A stretch of DNA of 64,000 nucleotides, from the NCBI RefSeq assembly GCF_011764485.1, contig NZ_AP022848.1, forward strand, positions 1,640,001 to 1,704,000. Direction: 5' to 3'. Positions 1 through 7,133 of this stretch are shown one piece after another (positions within the stretch are counted from its first letter, which is position 1; each line of letters begins with the position of its first letter). The notes under the pieces were generated by a model. That model ran no database searches. It had not been told where the DNA came from and saw only the letters and a program-made list of their open reading frames with translations. This DNA is from Bosea sp. ANAM02. Lineage in GTDB: Bacteria; Pseudomonadota; Alphaproteobacteria; Rhizobiales; Beijerinckiaceae. Position numbers and translations under genes: made by a program.

Positions 1-1949
1 TTCTTCCCGGGCGCGCGCGTGAGTGGCCGTGTTGGCCTGAGCAAGATCAATCTCCCGGCATCTGCATCCTGCTTTCGAGGCACCAGGATCTCTCGCATGC
101 CCTCGATCAGGGGACTGGTGATACCAGAGAATTCCTTGAACTCGTCGGCGGAAAGCAAACCATTGCGACCATAATTGCCCGCGGAGGTTTCGGAGTTCGC
201 GTGGCCGAGAACACGGTCCCGTGTCCGAGCCGATAACTTCAGCTGGTCGATCATGTCGGCCATCGTGTGCCGCGTGCTGTAGAGCGTGACATCCTGGCGA
301 TTGGCGACGTTGAAGCGGCGTTTGACGTATTGCCAGCTCTTCGTCATCTCCTGGCTCCAACGGAGCTGCCCGTCCGGCTTTTTATATGGCTCGCAGTCGG
401 GGAAGAGCCTTGCCACGCCATGCCTGGCCATCTCGTCGCGATGATCGAGCAGACCGAGCTCGACGAGGAGCGGATGGATCGGAACGACGCGCGCGGATGC
501 GCTCGTCTTCAAAGTCCTCAACTCTGCCAGTGTGACCCGGCCCTTTCTGGCGTCGAACGGCCTGAGGTCGAAACAGGCAAATCCGTGCGAGACGATCAAA
601 TCATCGACCTTTAATGGACCCACCTCGCCAGTGCGCATGCCCGTCAGCAGGAGGATCAGATACTGCCAGTATACAGATCCCTGGATGAGATAACGCCCTT
701 CGGTCCAGCAGCGCTTCCGGCTATGGCAGCCGGTGAACAGGGGCAAGCTCACCAGTTTCAGGATCTCGTCGTCCTCGAAACTGTCTCGCGGTAACGCGGC
801 CCTGTTTTGCGGAGTGGTTTCGTCGAGAACCGGCACCACGTCGATCAACCGCTGCTTGTGCAGCCAGTTGAAGAACCGATCCAAACCGGCATGGTAGTTT
901 TTTTTGATGGTTCCGACGGCGGCGGTGACCAGCTTGGCGTCTGGATTGTCGATGCCATAGCGATAGCGGGCGTAAAGGGTTCTGCCGACATGCGCCGGGA
1001 TGTTCTTGGGCGTCGGGATGCGCGGAATTTCCGCGTTCAACTTCGAAAAATCGTCGCGATCATAGTCCCGGGGGCGCTTGTCGCCGATCAGGGCGATGGC
1101 GAATGTCACGATCGGTCCGATCTCGCTCCTGGCGCGATCATCACCATTCACGCGAAGTCGCCCGGCGAGATATTCCTCGAGGAAATCGCTGAGGCGTTTC
1201 ACATCATCCTTTTTCGGGGATGATGCGGCTGGTGGTTGAACGAACACATCGCACGCGGCTCCATTGTGGTCGGTCGGCCCCACCGTGGACACGTTTGAAA
1301 GACCGGTTGAATGTACTGCGGGCGTTGGTGTCAACGCCTGCTGTCGCGCCAGTATGACGTCGACATCGCTCGATGCGGTGTCACGCCCATTGCCCTGACC
1401 GACGAGAATCACGCCTTTGTCCGGCCGCGTGGGGTCAAAGCGATGCGGTTTAAGCGTCCCGAACGGCAGGGCAGGGGCGATTCCCAACGAGCGCATCGCG
1501 TCGGCCCGGCCCCGCTCATAGGCATCAGTCCGGTCGTCGGTCGCAATCCGCTTTTCGGCGACGAGGTTTTCCTGGCAGAAGGTCATCCAGGCGGCGTTGA
1601 ACGGCCCGTCCTGCGCCAGGCCTCCCATCTCGTCGATCAGGCCACGGACGACATGCTCGAACATGATGCGCGAGGAGAGCTTGTTTCGTTCGCTGACAGG
1701 GCCCTGAGCATTGAAGGCATGCAGCTGGTCCCGGATGTGCTGATAGCGCTGGTTCATGCTCTGCGAGGTTTGCAAGGGAAGGAGCCATGTCATCCGATCC
1801 GCCAGGACGTGACGGGCGGTGGCATAGTCGCTCGTGCCCAGTGAAAACCGCACTAAGCGACTGGGTGTACCGGAACTGAAGGTTTTGAGGCGAATTTGAA
1901 GATAATAGCGTCCGCCTTCACGGCGGGCGAGATGGGACGAGCGGGCCAC
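1..1949 (-). CDS. Tyrosine recombinase (integrase) of a tRNA-associated island, 3' end outside window
   Basis: Open leftward reading frame of 649 visible codons that runs off the window edge. I take the GTG at 1949 as start because AGG lies 7 bases before it and the protein then opens with a basic stretch followed by GGRYYLQIRL, as in alphaproteobacterial phage-type integrases. The catalytic set is visible: Arg439 (TGMRTGE), Lys481 (TLKTS), Arg560 (STRHT), His583 (LGHAN) and the nucleophile Tyr593 (GNYG). The usual His three residues before the second Arg is Tyr557, a variation tolerated in some of these enzymes. About 56 residues follow Tyr593, so the gene is nearly complete. It should catalyse site-specific integration and excision, and it faces away from the 3' end of the tRNA at 2085-2161. 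Confidence 0.9.
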   Translation of the reverse strand, partial: MARSSHLARREGGRYYLQIRLKTFSSGTPSRLVRFSLGTSDYATARHVLADRMTWLLPLQTSQSMNQRYQHIRDQLHAFNAQGPVSERNKLSSRIMFEHVVRGLIDEMGGLAQDGPFNAAWMTFCQENLVAEKRIATDDRTDAYERGRADAMRSLGIAPALPFGTLKPHRFDPTRPDKGVILVGQGNGRDTASSDVDVILARQQALTPTPAVHSTGLSNVSTVGPTDHNGAACDVFVQPPAASSPKKDDVKRLSDFLEEYLAGRLRVNGDDRARSEIGPIVTFAIALIGDKRPRDYDRDDFSKLNAEIPRIPTPKNIPAHVGRTLYARYRYGIDNPDAKLVTAAVGTIKKNYHAGLDRFFNWLHKQRLIDVVPVLDETTPQNRAALPRDSFEDDEILKLVSLPLFTGCHSRKRCWTEGRYLIQGSVYWQYLILLLTGMRTGEVGPLKVDDLIVSHGFACFDLRPFDARKGRVTLAELRTLKTSASARVVPIHPLLVELGLLDHRDEMARHGVARLFPDCEPYKKPDGQLRWSQEMTKSWQYVKRRFNVANRQDVTLYSTRHTMADMIDQLKLSARTRDRVLGHANSETSAGNYGRNGLLSADEFKEFSGITSPLIEGMREILVPRKQDADAGRLILLRPTRPLTRAPGK

Positions 1950-1977
1950 GCGAAGCCTCGGAAACGAGAGGAATCGG

Positions 1978-2005
1978 TGTGAGACATCCCCGTGAGATAT
2001 CTCAC
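1978..2005. promoter_or_regulatory. Candidate operator upstream of the integrase
   Basis: A perfect 14-bp palindrome, GTGAGATATCTCAC, lies at 1992-2005, and an extra half-site GTGAGA lies 13 bp away at 1979-1984. The site is about 30-55 bp upstream of the integrase start. Such a position fits a repressor or excisionase site controlling integrase expression. The protein that binds is unknown. Confidence 0.45.
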
Positions 2006-2050
2006 AATCCGCAGGCGCGGGACGCTTTCCAAAAATCGATTGATTTCAGC

Positions 2051-2078
2051 TTCTTGAACACGATCGGAGGTTCAAGAA
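2051..2078. repeat. Inverted repeat next to the tRNA 3' end, possible attachment-site core
   Basis: TTCTTGAAC at 2051-2059 is the inverse of GTTCAAGAA at 2070-2078, with a 10-base spacer, starting 7 bases beyond the tRNA 3' end. An A-run follows on the plus strand. It is placed where integrases bind around the crossover site. The direct repeat marking the other island end would be left of the window. On the tRNA strand the T-run precedes the stem, so this is not a classical terminator. Confidence 0.4.
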
Positions 2079-2084
2079 AAAAAG

Positions 2085-2161
2085 TGGTAGCGGGAGAGGG
2101 ACTTGAACCCCCGACACGCGGATTATGATTCCGCTGCTCTAACCAGCTGAGCTACCCCGCC
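2085..2161 (-). tRNA. tRNA-Met (anticodon CAU)
   Basis: Read leftward, the 77 bases fold as a cloverleaf: acceptor strand GGCGGGG, D arm with AGCTCAGCTGGTTAGAGC, anticodon stem GCGGA/TCCGC with loop ATCATAA (anticodon CAT), T arm with GGTTCAAGTCC, discriminator A and an encoded CCA at 2087-2085. Elongator methionine tRNA is the likeliest identity. A lysidine-modified Ile2 tRNA also has CAT in the gene and is less likely. The 3' end faces the integrase gene, as at many island insertion sites. Confidence 0.93.
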
Positions 2162-2227
2162 ACAGGGTCGAGGCCGGCAAGCCGGCTCGTCTTCGAGGCG
2201 CGATATAGGCGTCGCGGCGGGGCGGCG

Positions 2228-2884
2228 TCAAGCCTTGGATTGCGCGTTATCGGCAGAAGCCTGCTTGCGCAGCCGGACGACCTTGAAATAGCCGCGCCCG
2301 ACATGGACCGTCTCGTAGCGGCCGGTCGCCTTCGCCCAGTCGGTCAGGCGGCTGACCTTGAAGTCGGAGCTCCAGCCCACCGCCTTCGAGAGCGGCGCGA
2401 CCGCGCTCCAGAACGGCGCCAGCAGGCCGCCATCGTCGACGAGGCGGCTGGAGATGATGATCTCGCCGCCCGGCTTCAGCACGCGGTCCATCTCGGCCAG
2501 CGCCTGCTCGGGGTTCGGCACGAGCGTGATCACGAATTGCGCGGTGACGGCGTCGAAGCGCTCGTCGCCGAAGCCGAGCCGGCAGGCATCCATCACCATC
2601 AGCCCGCGGACATGGTCGAGCTTCTGGTTCACCACCTTGCGATGGGCGACCCTGAGCATGTCGAGCGAGAGGTCGGCGCCGAGCACACGCGAGTCCGGCG
2701 TGAAATAGGGCAGGGTGAGCCCGGTGCCGACGCCGATCTCGAGGATGTCGGGGCCGCAGGAGCAGGCCGCCTCCACCGCCTCGCGCTGCGGGCGCGCCAG
2801 CATGTTCTGGTAGATCCGGTCGTAGAATTTCGCCCAGGTCGCATAGACGCGCTTCTGGCCGTCGAGATCGTAGGTCACCGGCAT
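2228..2884 (-). CDS. Class I SAM-dependent methyltransferase, PmtA-like
   Basis: 218-residue protein. The SAM-binding motif LEIGVGTG is at about residues 48-55, an acidic motif II (GADLS) near 65, and motif post-II (RVLKPGGEIII) follows. The opening WAKFYDRIY and the whole layout resemble the Rhodobacter-type phosphatidylethanolamine N-methyltransferase, which makes phosphatidylcholine at the membrane. Substrate assignment is inferred from that resemblance. The frame stays open upstream to 3028, but that part is low-complexity Pro/Arg sequence read over the mnmA end. I therefore start at ATG 2884, just before the conserved part. Another lipid or quinone methyltransferase remains possible. Confidence 0.8.
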   Translation of the reverse strand: MPVTYDLDGQKRVYATWAKFYDRIYQNMLARPQREAVEAACSCGPDILEIGVGTGLTLPYFTPDSRVLGADLSLDMLRVAHRKVVNQKLDHVRGLMVMDACRLGFGDERFDAVTAQFVITLVPNPEQALAEMDRVLKPGGEIIISSRLVDDGGLLAPFWSAVAPLSKAVGWSSDFKVSRLTDWAKATGRYETVHVGRGYFKVVRLRKQASADNAQSKA

Positions 2885-2921
2885 GGTCTGGAGTCCGAAC
2901 GGAAGAGCGAGGCCTGGGCGA

Positions 2922-4109
2922 TCAGGACAGGGCGAGGGCGGCCGGCGCGGGCGCGGACGGCAGGGCGAGCGGGCGCCGCAGGATGGTGCCGCCGCCGAGG
3001 ACGCGGGAACCGGGGCCGGCATCGGCATAGATCACGCAGGCCTGGCCCGGCGAGACGCCCTCCTCGTCGCTGGCGAGCTCGATGCGCAGGCCCTCCGCGT
3101 CGCGGAAGAGCCGGGCCTCGCGCGGGGCGCGGGTCGAGCGCACGCGCACGGCGACGTCGAGCCCTTCCGGCGGAAGAGCGTCGAGCGAGATTTCGCCGAT
3201 CCAGTTGAGATCGCGCAGGCGGATCTCGCCCACGCTGAGCGCCTCGCGCGGGCCGACGATGACGCGAGCGGCGTCGGCGTCGAGGCGCAGGACATAGAGC
3301 GGCTCGCTGGCGCTGATGCCGAGGCCCTTGCGCTGGCCGACGGTGTAATGGAGCACGCCATCGTGATGGCCGAGGATGCGGCCGTCGAGATGGACGATGT
3401 CGCCGGGGCGGGCGGCGCCGGGCTTGAGGCGCTCGATGACGTCGGCATAGCGGCCGTTGGGCACGAAGCAGATGTCCTGGCTGTCGGGCTTGTCGGCGAT
3501 GGCGAGGCCGAGCTCGGCGGCGAGCGCGCGGGTCTGCGCCTTGTCGATATGGCCGAGCGGGAAGCGCAGCAGGTCGAGCTGCTCCTGCGTCGTCGCATAG
3601 AGGAAATAGCTCTGGTCGCGGCTCGCGTCGGCAGCGCGAAACAGGCCCCGATGGCCGTTGCCGAGGTCGCGGCTCAGCACGTAATGGCCGGTCGCCAGCG
3701 CGTCGGCACCGAGCTCCTTGGCGAGGTCGAGCAGATCGCGGAACTTCACGGTCCGGTTGCACTCGACACAGGGGATCGGCGTCTCGCCGGCGAGATAGCT
3801 CTCGGCGAAGCGCTCGATCACCGCGTCGCGGAAGCGGCTTTCGTAATCGAGCACGTAATGCGGGATGCCGATCGTCTCGGCGACGCGACGGGCGTCGTGG
3901 ATGTCCTGCCCGGCGCAGCAGGCGCCAGCGCGATGGACGGCTGCGCCATGGTCGTAAAGCTGGAGCGTGACGCCGATGACGTCATACCCCTCGCGCTTGA
4001 GCAGGGCGGCGACGACGGAGGAATCGACGCCGCCGGACATTGCCGCAACGACGCGCGTGGCCGCGGGCGGCTTGGCGATGTCGAGGGAATTGCGGGATGG
4101 CGCGGTCAT
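2922..4109 (-). CDS. mnmA: tRNA-specific 2-thiouridylase MnmA
   Basis: 395 residues from ATG 4109. The enzyme thiolates U34 of Lys, Glu and Gln tRNAs in the cytoplasm using ATP and a persulfide sulfur. The PP-loop SGGVDSS is at residues 25-31. The nucleophile cysteine lies in PCVECN and the persulfide cysteine in DICFVPNG, and the C-terminal beta-barrel part is complete. The frame is open further upstream to 4211 without conserved sequence, so the start before the PP-loop region is preferred. It ends 37 bp before the methyltransferase start and may share its transcript. Full family length, no anomaly. Confidence 0.96.
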   Translation of the reverse strand: MTAPSRNSLDIAKPPAATRVVAAMSGGVDSSVVAALLKREGYDVIGVTLQLYDHGAAVHRAGACCAGQDIHDARRVAETIGIPHYVLDYESRFRDAVIERFAESYLAGETPIPCVECNRTVKFRDLLDLAKELGADALATGHYVLSRDLGNGHRGLFRAADASRDQSYFLYATTQEQLDLLRFPLGHIDKAQTRALAAELGLAIADKPDSQDICFVPNGRYADVIERLKPGAARPGDIVHLDGRILGHHDGVLHYTVGQRKGLGISASEPLYVLRLDADAARVIVGPREALSVGEIRLRDLNWIGEISLDALPPEGLDVAVRVRSTRAPREARLFRDAEGLRIELASDEEGVSPGQACVIYADAGPGSRVLGGGTILRRPLALPSAPAPAALALS

Positions 4110-4303
4110 TCTCGGCTGTGTCGTGGCTGGCTCGGGGGCTCGAAAGGCGGCTTCGGCGCGTCTGCCGGCTCTATACCGGCTTTGCTCCGATGCCGCCAGC
4201 CGGATCGGCAAATCCTGCCGGTCTGAACGTTGCGAGCCGGGCTCATATTGCCCGCTCGCCCAATCAGATGGTGCTAAGGCCTTGATTCAGCAAGGGCCGC
4301 TTC

Positions 4304-4319
4304 TGGCTCGCAACTTGCT
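4304..4319 (+). promoter_or_regulatory. Sigma-54 promoter upstream of fliK-flgD
   Basis: TGGCTCGCAACTTGCT matches the RpoN consensus TGGCACG-N4-TTGCW with one mismatch and keeps the GG-N10-GC spacing. Transcription would start near 4330, about 34 bases before fliK. The matching activator, FlbD, is encoded at 11062-12426. In Caulobacter, FlbD and sigma-54 drive late flagellar genes, which fits hook-length control and hook-cap genes. Confidence 0.75.
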
Positions 4320-4363
4320 GGACACAGGTCGGGCGCGTTGTTGCCCGCGTCACGGGACCGTTC

Positions 4364-5860
4364 ATGCCGATCCAGTCTGTGTTCACACATCAGGCCTCTG
4401 CCGAAGCGCCGGTTGCCCGGTCGCGCGCCGGTCAAACCGAGCCGCGCGAGAACGGCGAGGTCTTTGCGCTGCCCGATACCGAGGCGGCGGCCGGCGAGAC
4501 CAAGGCCGGTGCCGCCGGGAAGGCGATCGCCTCGGGAGAGGCCGCGATTTCCAAGGAAGCGGCTGCTGCCGCGCTGGTCGTCGATCCCGCCAAGGTGAAT
4601 GCGCAGGTGAACACGTCCCAGCCAGTTGCCGAGCCCCCGGTGGCGCGTGCTCCGGCGACCAAATCCGAGCCGCAGCCGGCGAAGGCCGAGGCGAGCGGGA
4701 TCGCGTTCCTGATCGCGATGGCAGAAGCCCAGACCGGCGTCCAGGGCGAAGCTGGCGGCGAGAAGCCGGCGGCGCAATCGGGCGAGGCCGCTGTCGAGAC
4801 CGGAGAGGGCATTGCCAAGAAGGCTGACAAAGACGCTGCCGAAGGGGAGGGCGAGCCTGCCGTCGTGACTGCCGTTCCGGCGAGCGAAAACCAGGCGGGG
4901 GCCGTGCCGGTGCCGGTGGTGGTCCCGCCTCCGTTGGCCCTGCCGCAGGGAGCGCAACCCGCGACCGAAGCGGCTGCCGGCGAGGCGGTCGACGAACTGT
5001 CGGCCGACGGCGGATCGAAGAAGGGGGCTGCGAAGCCGGCACTGGCCGCGGCAACCGCCGGGCTGCCGCTCGTCGCGGCAGCGACGCCGGAGGCTGCGCA
5101 GGCCGCGGCCGCAGGCACCGTGGACGGCAAGGCGGCGCTCGGTGGTGCGCATGCGGTCGGGGCTGCCGGACAGGGCGCTGCGGAATTCGCGGATACCCTC
5201 GCCAAGGCCGACCAGCCGCCGGCGGCCAACGGAGCCCAGTCTGCCGCCGAGCCGAAGGCGCTCGATGCCCTGCAGCAGCAGCCGGCCGCGCCTTTCGATC
5301 TCTCGACCCTGCTTCAGCAGGCGCCCGGAAAATCCGGGCATGAGCGCCTGGTCCAGCCGTTCGATCCGAACGCGGCGGCCGGCAACGCCCCCGGCGCGCC
5401 AGGACAGGGCACGGCGAGCGGCCAGCCGACGCCGATCCATGTCGTGCCGATCGAGATCGGGCTGCGCGCCATGTCCGGCGCGCGGCAATTCGATATCCGG
5501 CTCGATCCCGACGAACTTGGCCGCGTCGACGTCAACCTGTCGATCTCCGACAAGGGCGAGGTCAGCGCCAGGCTGGTCGTCGACCGCGTCGAGACCCTGC
5601 ATCTCCTGCAGCGCGATGCGCGCACGCTGGAGCGCGCCTTCGAGCAGGCAGGACTGAAGCCGTCCGATGGCGGTGTAGACATCACCCTGCGCGACCCGTC
5701 CGATCAATCCGCCTTCCGCCAGAACCGCCAGCAGGACGAGGCGCCGCAGCGCCCGCGCCAGCCCGACGGCATCGAGCTGGCCGAGGACGCTCCCCTTACC
5801 ATCGACCCCGTTCCGCAGCGCCGTCTCATTCGGCTCGGCGGCGTCGATCTCAGCATCTGA
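4364..5860 (+). CDS. fliK: Flagellar hook-length control protein FliK
   Basis: 498 residues. The first 320 or so are Ala/Pro/Gln-rich and low in complexity, typical of the FliK ruler region. The C-terminal part (about 360-440) carries the Flg_hook domain, with FDIRLDPDELGRVDV and LHLLQRDARTLERAF, which interacts with FlhB to switch export specificity when the hook is finished. It is the first gene behind a sigma-54 promoter and is followed 15 bp later by flgD, a usual partner. The N-terminal part is poorly conserved, so the start rests on the ATG nearest the promoter. Confidence 0.9.
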   Translation: MPIQSVFTHQASAEAPVARSRAGQTEPRENGEVFALPDTEAAAGETKAGAAGKAIASGEAAISKEAAAAALVVDPAKVNAQVNTSQPVAEPPVARAPATKSEPQPAKAEASGIAFLIAMAEAQTGVQGEAGGEKPAAQSGEAAVETGEGIAKKADKDAAEGEGEPAVVTAVPASENQAGAVPVPVVVPPPLALPQGAQPATEAAAGEAVDELSADGGSKKGAAKPALAAATAGLPLVAAATPEAAQAAAAGTVDGKAALGGAHAVGAAGQGAAEFADTLAKADQPPAANGAQSAAEPKALDALQQQPAAPFDLSTLLQQAPGKSGHERLVQPFDPNAAAGNAPGAPGQGTASGQPTPIHVVPIEIGLRAMSGARQFDIRLDPDELGRVDVNLSISDKGEVSARLVVDRVETLHLLQRDARTLERAFEQAGLKPSDGGVDITLRDPSDQSAFRQNRQQDEAPQRPRQPDGIELAEDAPLTIDPVPQRRLIRLGGVDLSI

Positions 5861-5875
5861 ACGAGGACCAGCGCC

Positions 5876-6547
5876 ATGGCGGTTTCCAGCACCAGCGGCA
5901 CCTCAGGGACATCGGGTACCAGCACCAGCACGGTGACCGGTTCCACGAACGGCATTGCCAATAATTTCGACCAGTTCCTGCTGCTGCTGACGACGCAGCT
6001 CAAGAACCAGTCGCCGCTCGACCCGCTCGACACCAACCAGTTCACCCAGCAGCTCGTGCAGTTCGCCGGCGTCGAGCAGCAGCTCAAGACCAACGAGACG
6101 CTGGGCTCGCTCCTCAGCCTCAGCGCGGCCGGTACGGCGACCAATGCCGTCGGCTTCATCGGGGCCACGGTCACGGCCGACGGCACCGCGACGCGCCTGA
6201 TCGACGGCAAGGCCGACTGGAAGGTCAACATGCCCTCGACCGGAACGGCGACGATCACCATCAAGGATTCGAACGGCAGCGTCGTCCAGACGCTGACGAA
6301 GACGCTGGCCGCGGGCGACCAGACCTTCACTTGGGATGGCTCGACCTCGCTCGGCACCAAGGCGCCGGACGGCGAGTACAGCATCACGATCGACGCCAAG
6401 AACGTGGCCGGCGAGAGCATAACCGCGAAGACGCAGATCAGCGGCGTGGTCGACGGCGTCGACTTCACCTCCTCGATCCCGATGCTCAAGATCGGCTCGA
6501 TCAGCATCCCGATCGACAAGGTGAAGAGCGTGGTCCGCGGCGACTGA
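5876..6547 (+). CDS. flgD: Flagellar hook assembly protein FlgD (hook cap)
   Basis: 223 residues, the usual FlgD size. The N-terminal export region is Ser/Thr/Gly-rich and is followed by the FlgD core NFDQFLLLLTTQLKNQ and PLDTNQFTQQLVQFAGVEQQ (about residues 30-65). The C-terminal half has beta-rich FlgD Tudor/Ig-like domains with DGEYSITIDA. FlgD caps the growing hook and is exported by the flagellar type III system. It is probably co-transcribed with fliK from the sigma-54 promoter at 4304. Confidence 0.95.
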   Translation: MAVSSTSGTSGTSGTSTSTVTGSTNGIANNFDQFLLLLTTQLKNQSPLDPLDTNQFTQQLVQFAGVEQQLKTNETLGSLLSLSAAGTATNAVGFIGATVTADGTATRLIDGKADWKVNMPSTGTATITIKDSNGSVVQTLTKTLAAGDQTFTWDGSTSLGTKAPDGEYSITIDAKNVAGESITAKTQISGVVDGVDFTSSIPMLKIGSISIPIDKVKSVVRGD

Positions 6548-6555
6548 GCACGGGC

Positions 6556-6601
6556 GAATCAGTCGTGGACATCCGAGGCGAATGTTTTAGCCAATTTTTA
6601 A
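6556..6601 (+). promoter_or_regulatory. sciP promoter region with GANTC and CtrA-type box
   Basis: GAATC at 6556-6560 is a CcrM-type GANTC methylation site. TTAG-N7-TTAA at 6587-6601 matches the CtrA box TTAA-N7-TTAA with one mismatch and ends 53 bp before the sciP start. Together they suggest cell-cycle control of sciP through methylation state and CtrA. Binding is inferred from sequence only. Confidence 0.6.
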
Positions 6602-6654
6602 AGCCGCCTGCTTATGCTGCCCTCAGTAGCTCTGTTGAGTTGTGTGAGAGTACC

Positions 6655-6930
6655 ATGACCGAGCCATTGCGACCGCGGGTGAAATACGTGATCGGACCGG
6701 ACGGCAGTCCGCTGACGATCGCGGACCTCCCGCCGATGAATACCAGGCGCTGGGTCATCCGGCGGAAGGCCGAGGTGGTGGCCGCCGTGCGCGGCGGACT
6801 GCTCAGCCTCGAAGAGGCCTGTCAGCGTTATACGCTGACCGTCGACGAGTTCCTGAGCTGGCAGATGTCGATCGACCAGCATGGCCTTGCCGGCCTGCGG
6901 ACGACCCGCATCCAGCACTACCGCCAGTAA
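6655..6930 (+). CDS. sciP: SciP, CtrA-antagonist transcription factor (DUF1153)
   Basis: 91 residues from ATG 6655. The protein follows the SciP/DUF1153 pattern along its whole length: VKYVIGPDG near the N-terminus, then RWVIRRKAEVVAAVRGGL, a helix-turn-helix with EEACQRY, and a final GLAGLR. In Caulobacter, SciP binds CtrA at CtrA promoters and shuts off flagellar and other genes after division. Here it sits between flgD and fliF with a CtrA-type box upstream, so it can act on its own neighbourhood. Longer in-frame starts upstream lie inside flgD or the promoter and are not credible. Confidence 0.93.
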   Translation: MTEPLRPRVKYVIGPDGSPLTIADLPPMNTRRWVIRRKAEVVAAVRGGLLSLEEACQRYTLTVDEFLSWQMSIDQHGLAGLRTTRIQHYRQ

Positions 6931-6955
6931 GAAGCAGGGATTTCCGTTTCTTTTC

Positions 6956-6988
6956 AAAGGCGTCGGCCCAAGCAGGGCCGGCGCCTTT
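6956..6988 (+). terminator. Terminator-like hairpin after sciP
   Basis: AAAGGCG-T-CGGCCC pairs with GGGCCG-G-CGCCTTT around a five-base loop, giving a 14-bp stem that ends 53 bases before the CtrA box at 7041. No long T-run follows, so termination may be partial or act through RNA stability. Confidence 0.6.
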
Positions 6989-7040
6989 GGCGTTTCCAAT
7001 GCGCGGCCCGCGAGAAAGTTTAACGACCCGCCTTCAAAAA

Positions 7041-7055
7041 TTAACCAGCCGCTAA
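7041..7055 (+). promoter_or_regulatory. CtrA-type box upstream of fliF
   Basis: TTAACCAGCCGCTAA is TTAA-N7-CTAA, one mismatch from the CtrA consensus, 78 bp before the fliF start. CtrA activates the fliF operon in Caulobacter, and the same gene order follows here. Confidence 0.7.
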
Positions 7056-7133
7056 CCATGCACCGGGAAAAACTTGCCTAGTGGGGCGGGACAGGTGTGC
7101 CGTCCCCTGCGATTCTGTGGGACGGATGGCGGC

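Noticed and set aside
267..1844. Plus-strand frames in the first 2 kb as genes
   Set aside because: They oppose one continuous integrase frame whose catalytic residues all line up on the minus strand.
6986..7003. Second sigma-54 promoter (TGG-N10-TGC) upstream of fliF
   Set aside because: GG-N10-GC spacing occurs, but five of the other consensus positions differ and it overlaps the terminator hairpin. The CtrA-type box at 7041 is a better explanation for fliF.
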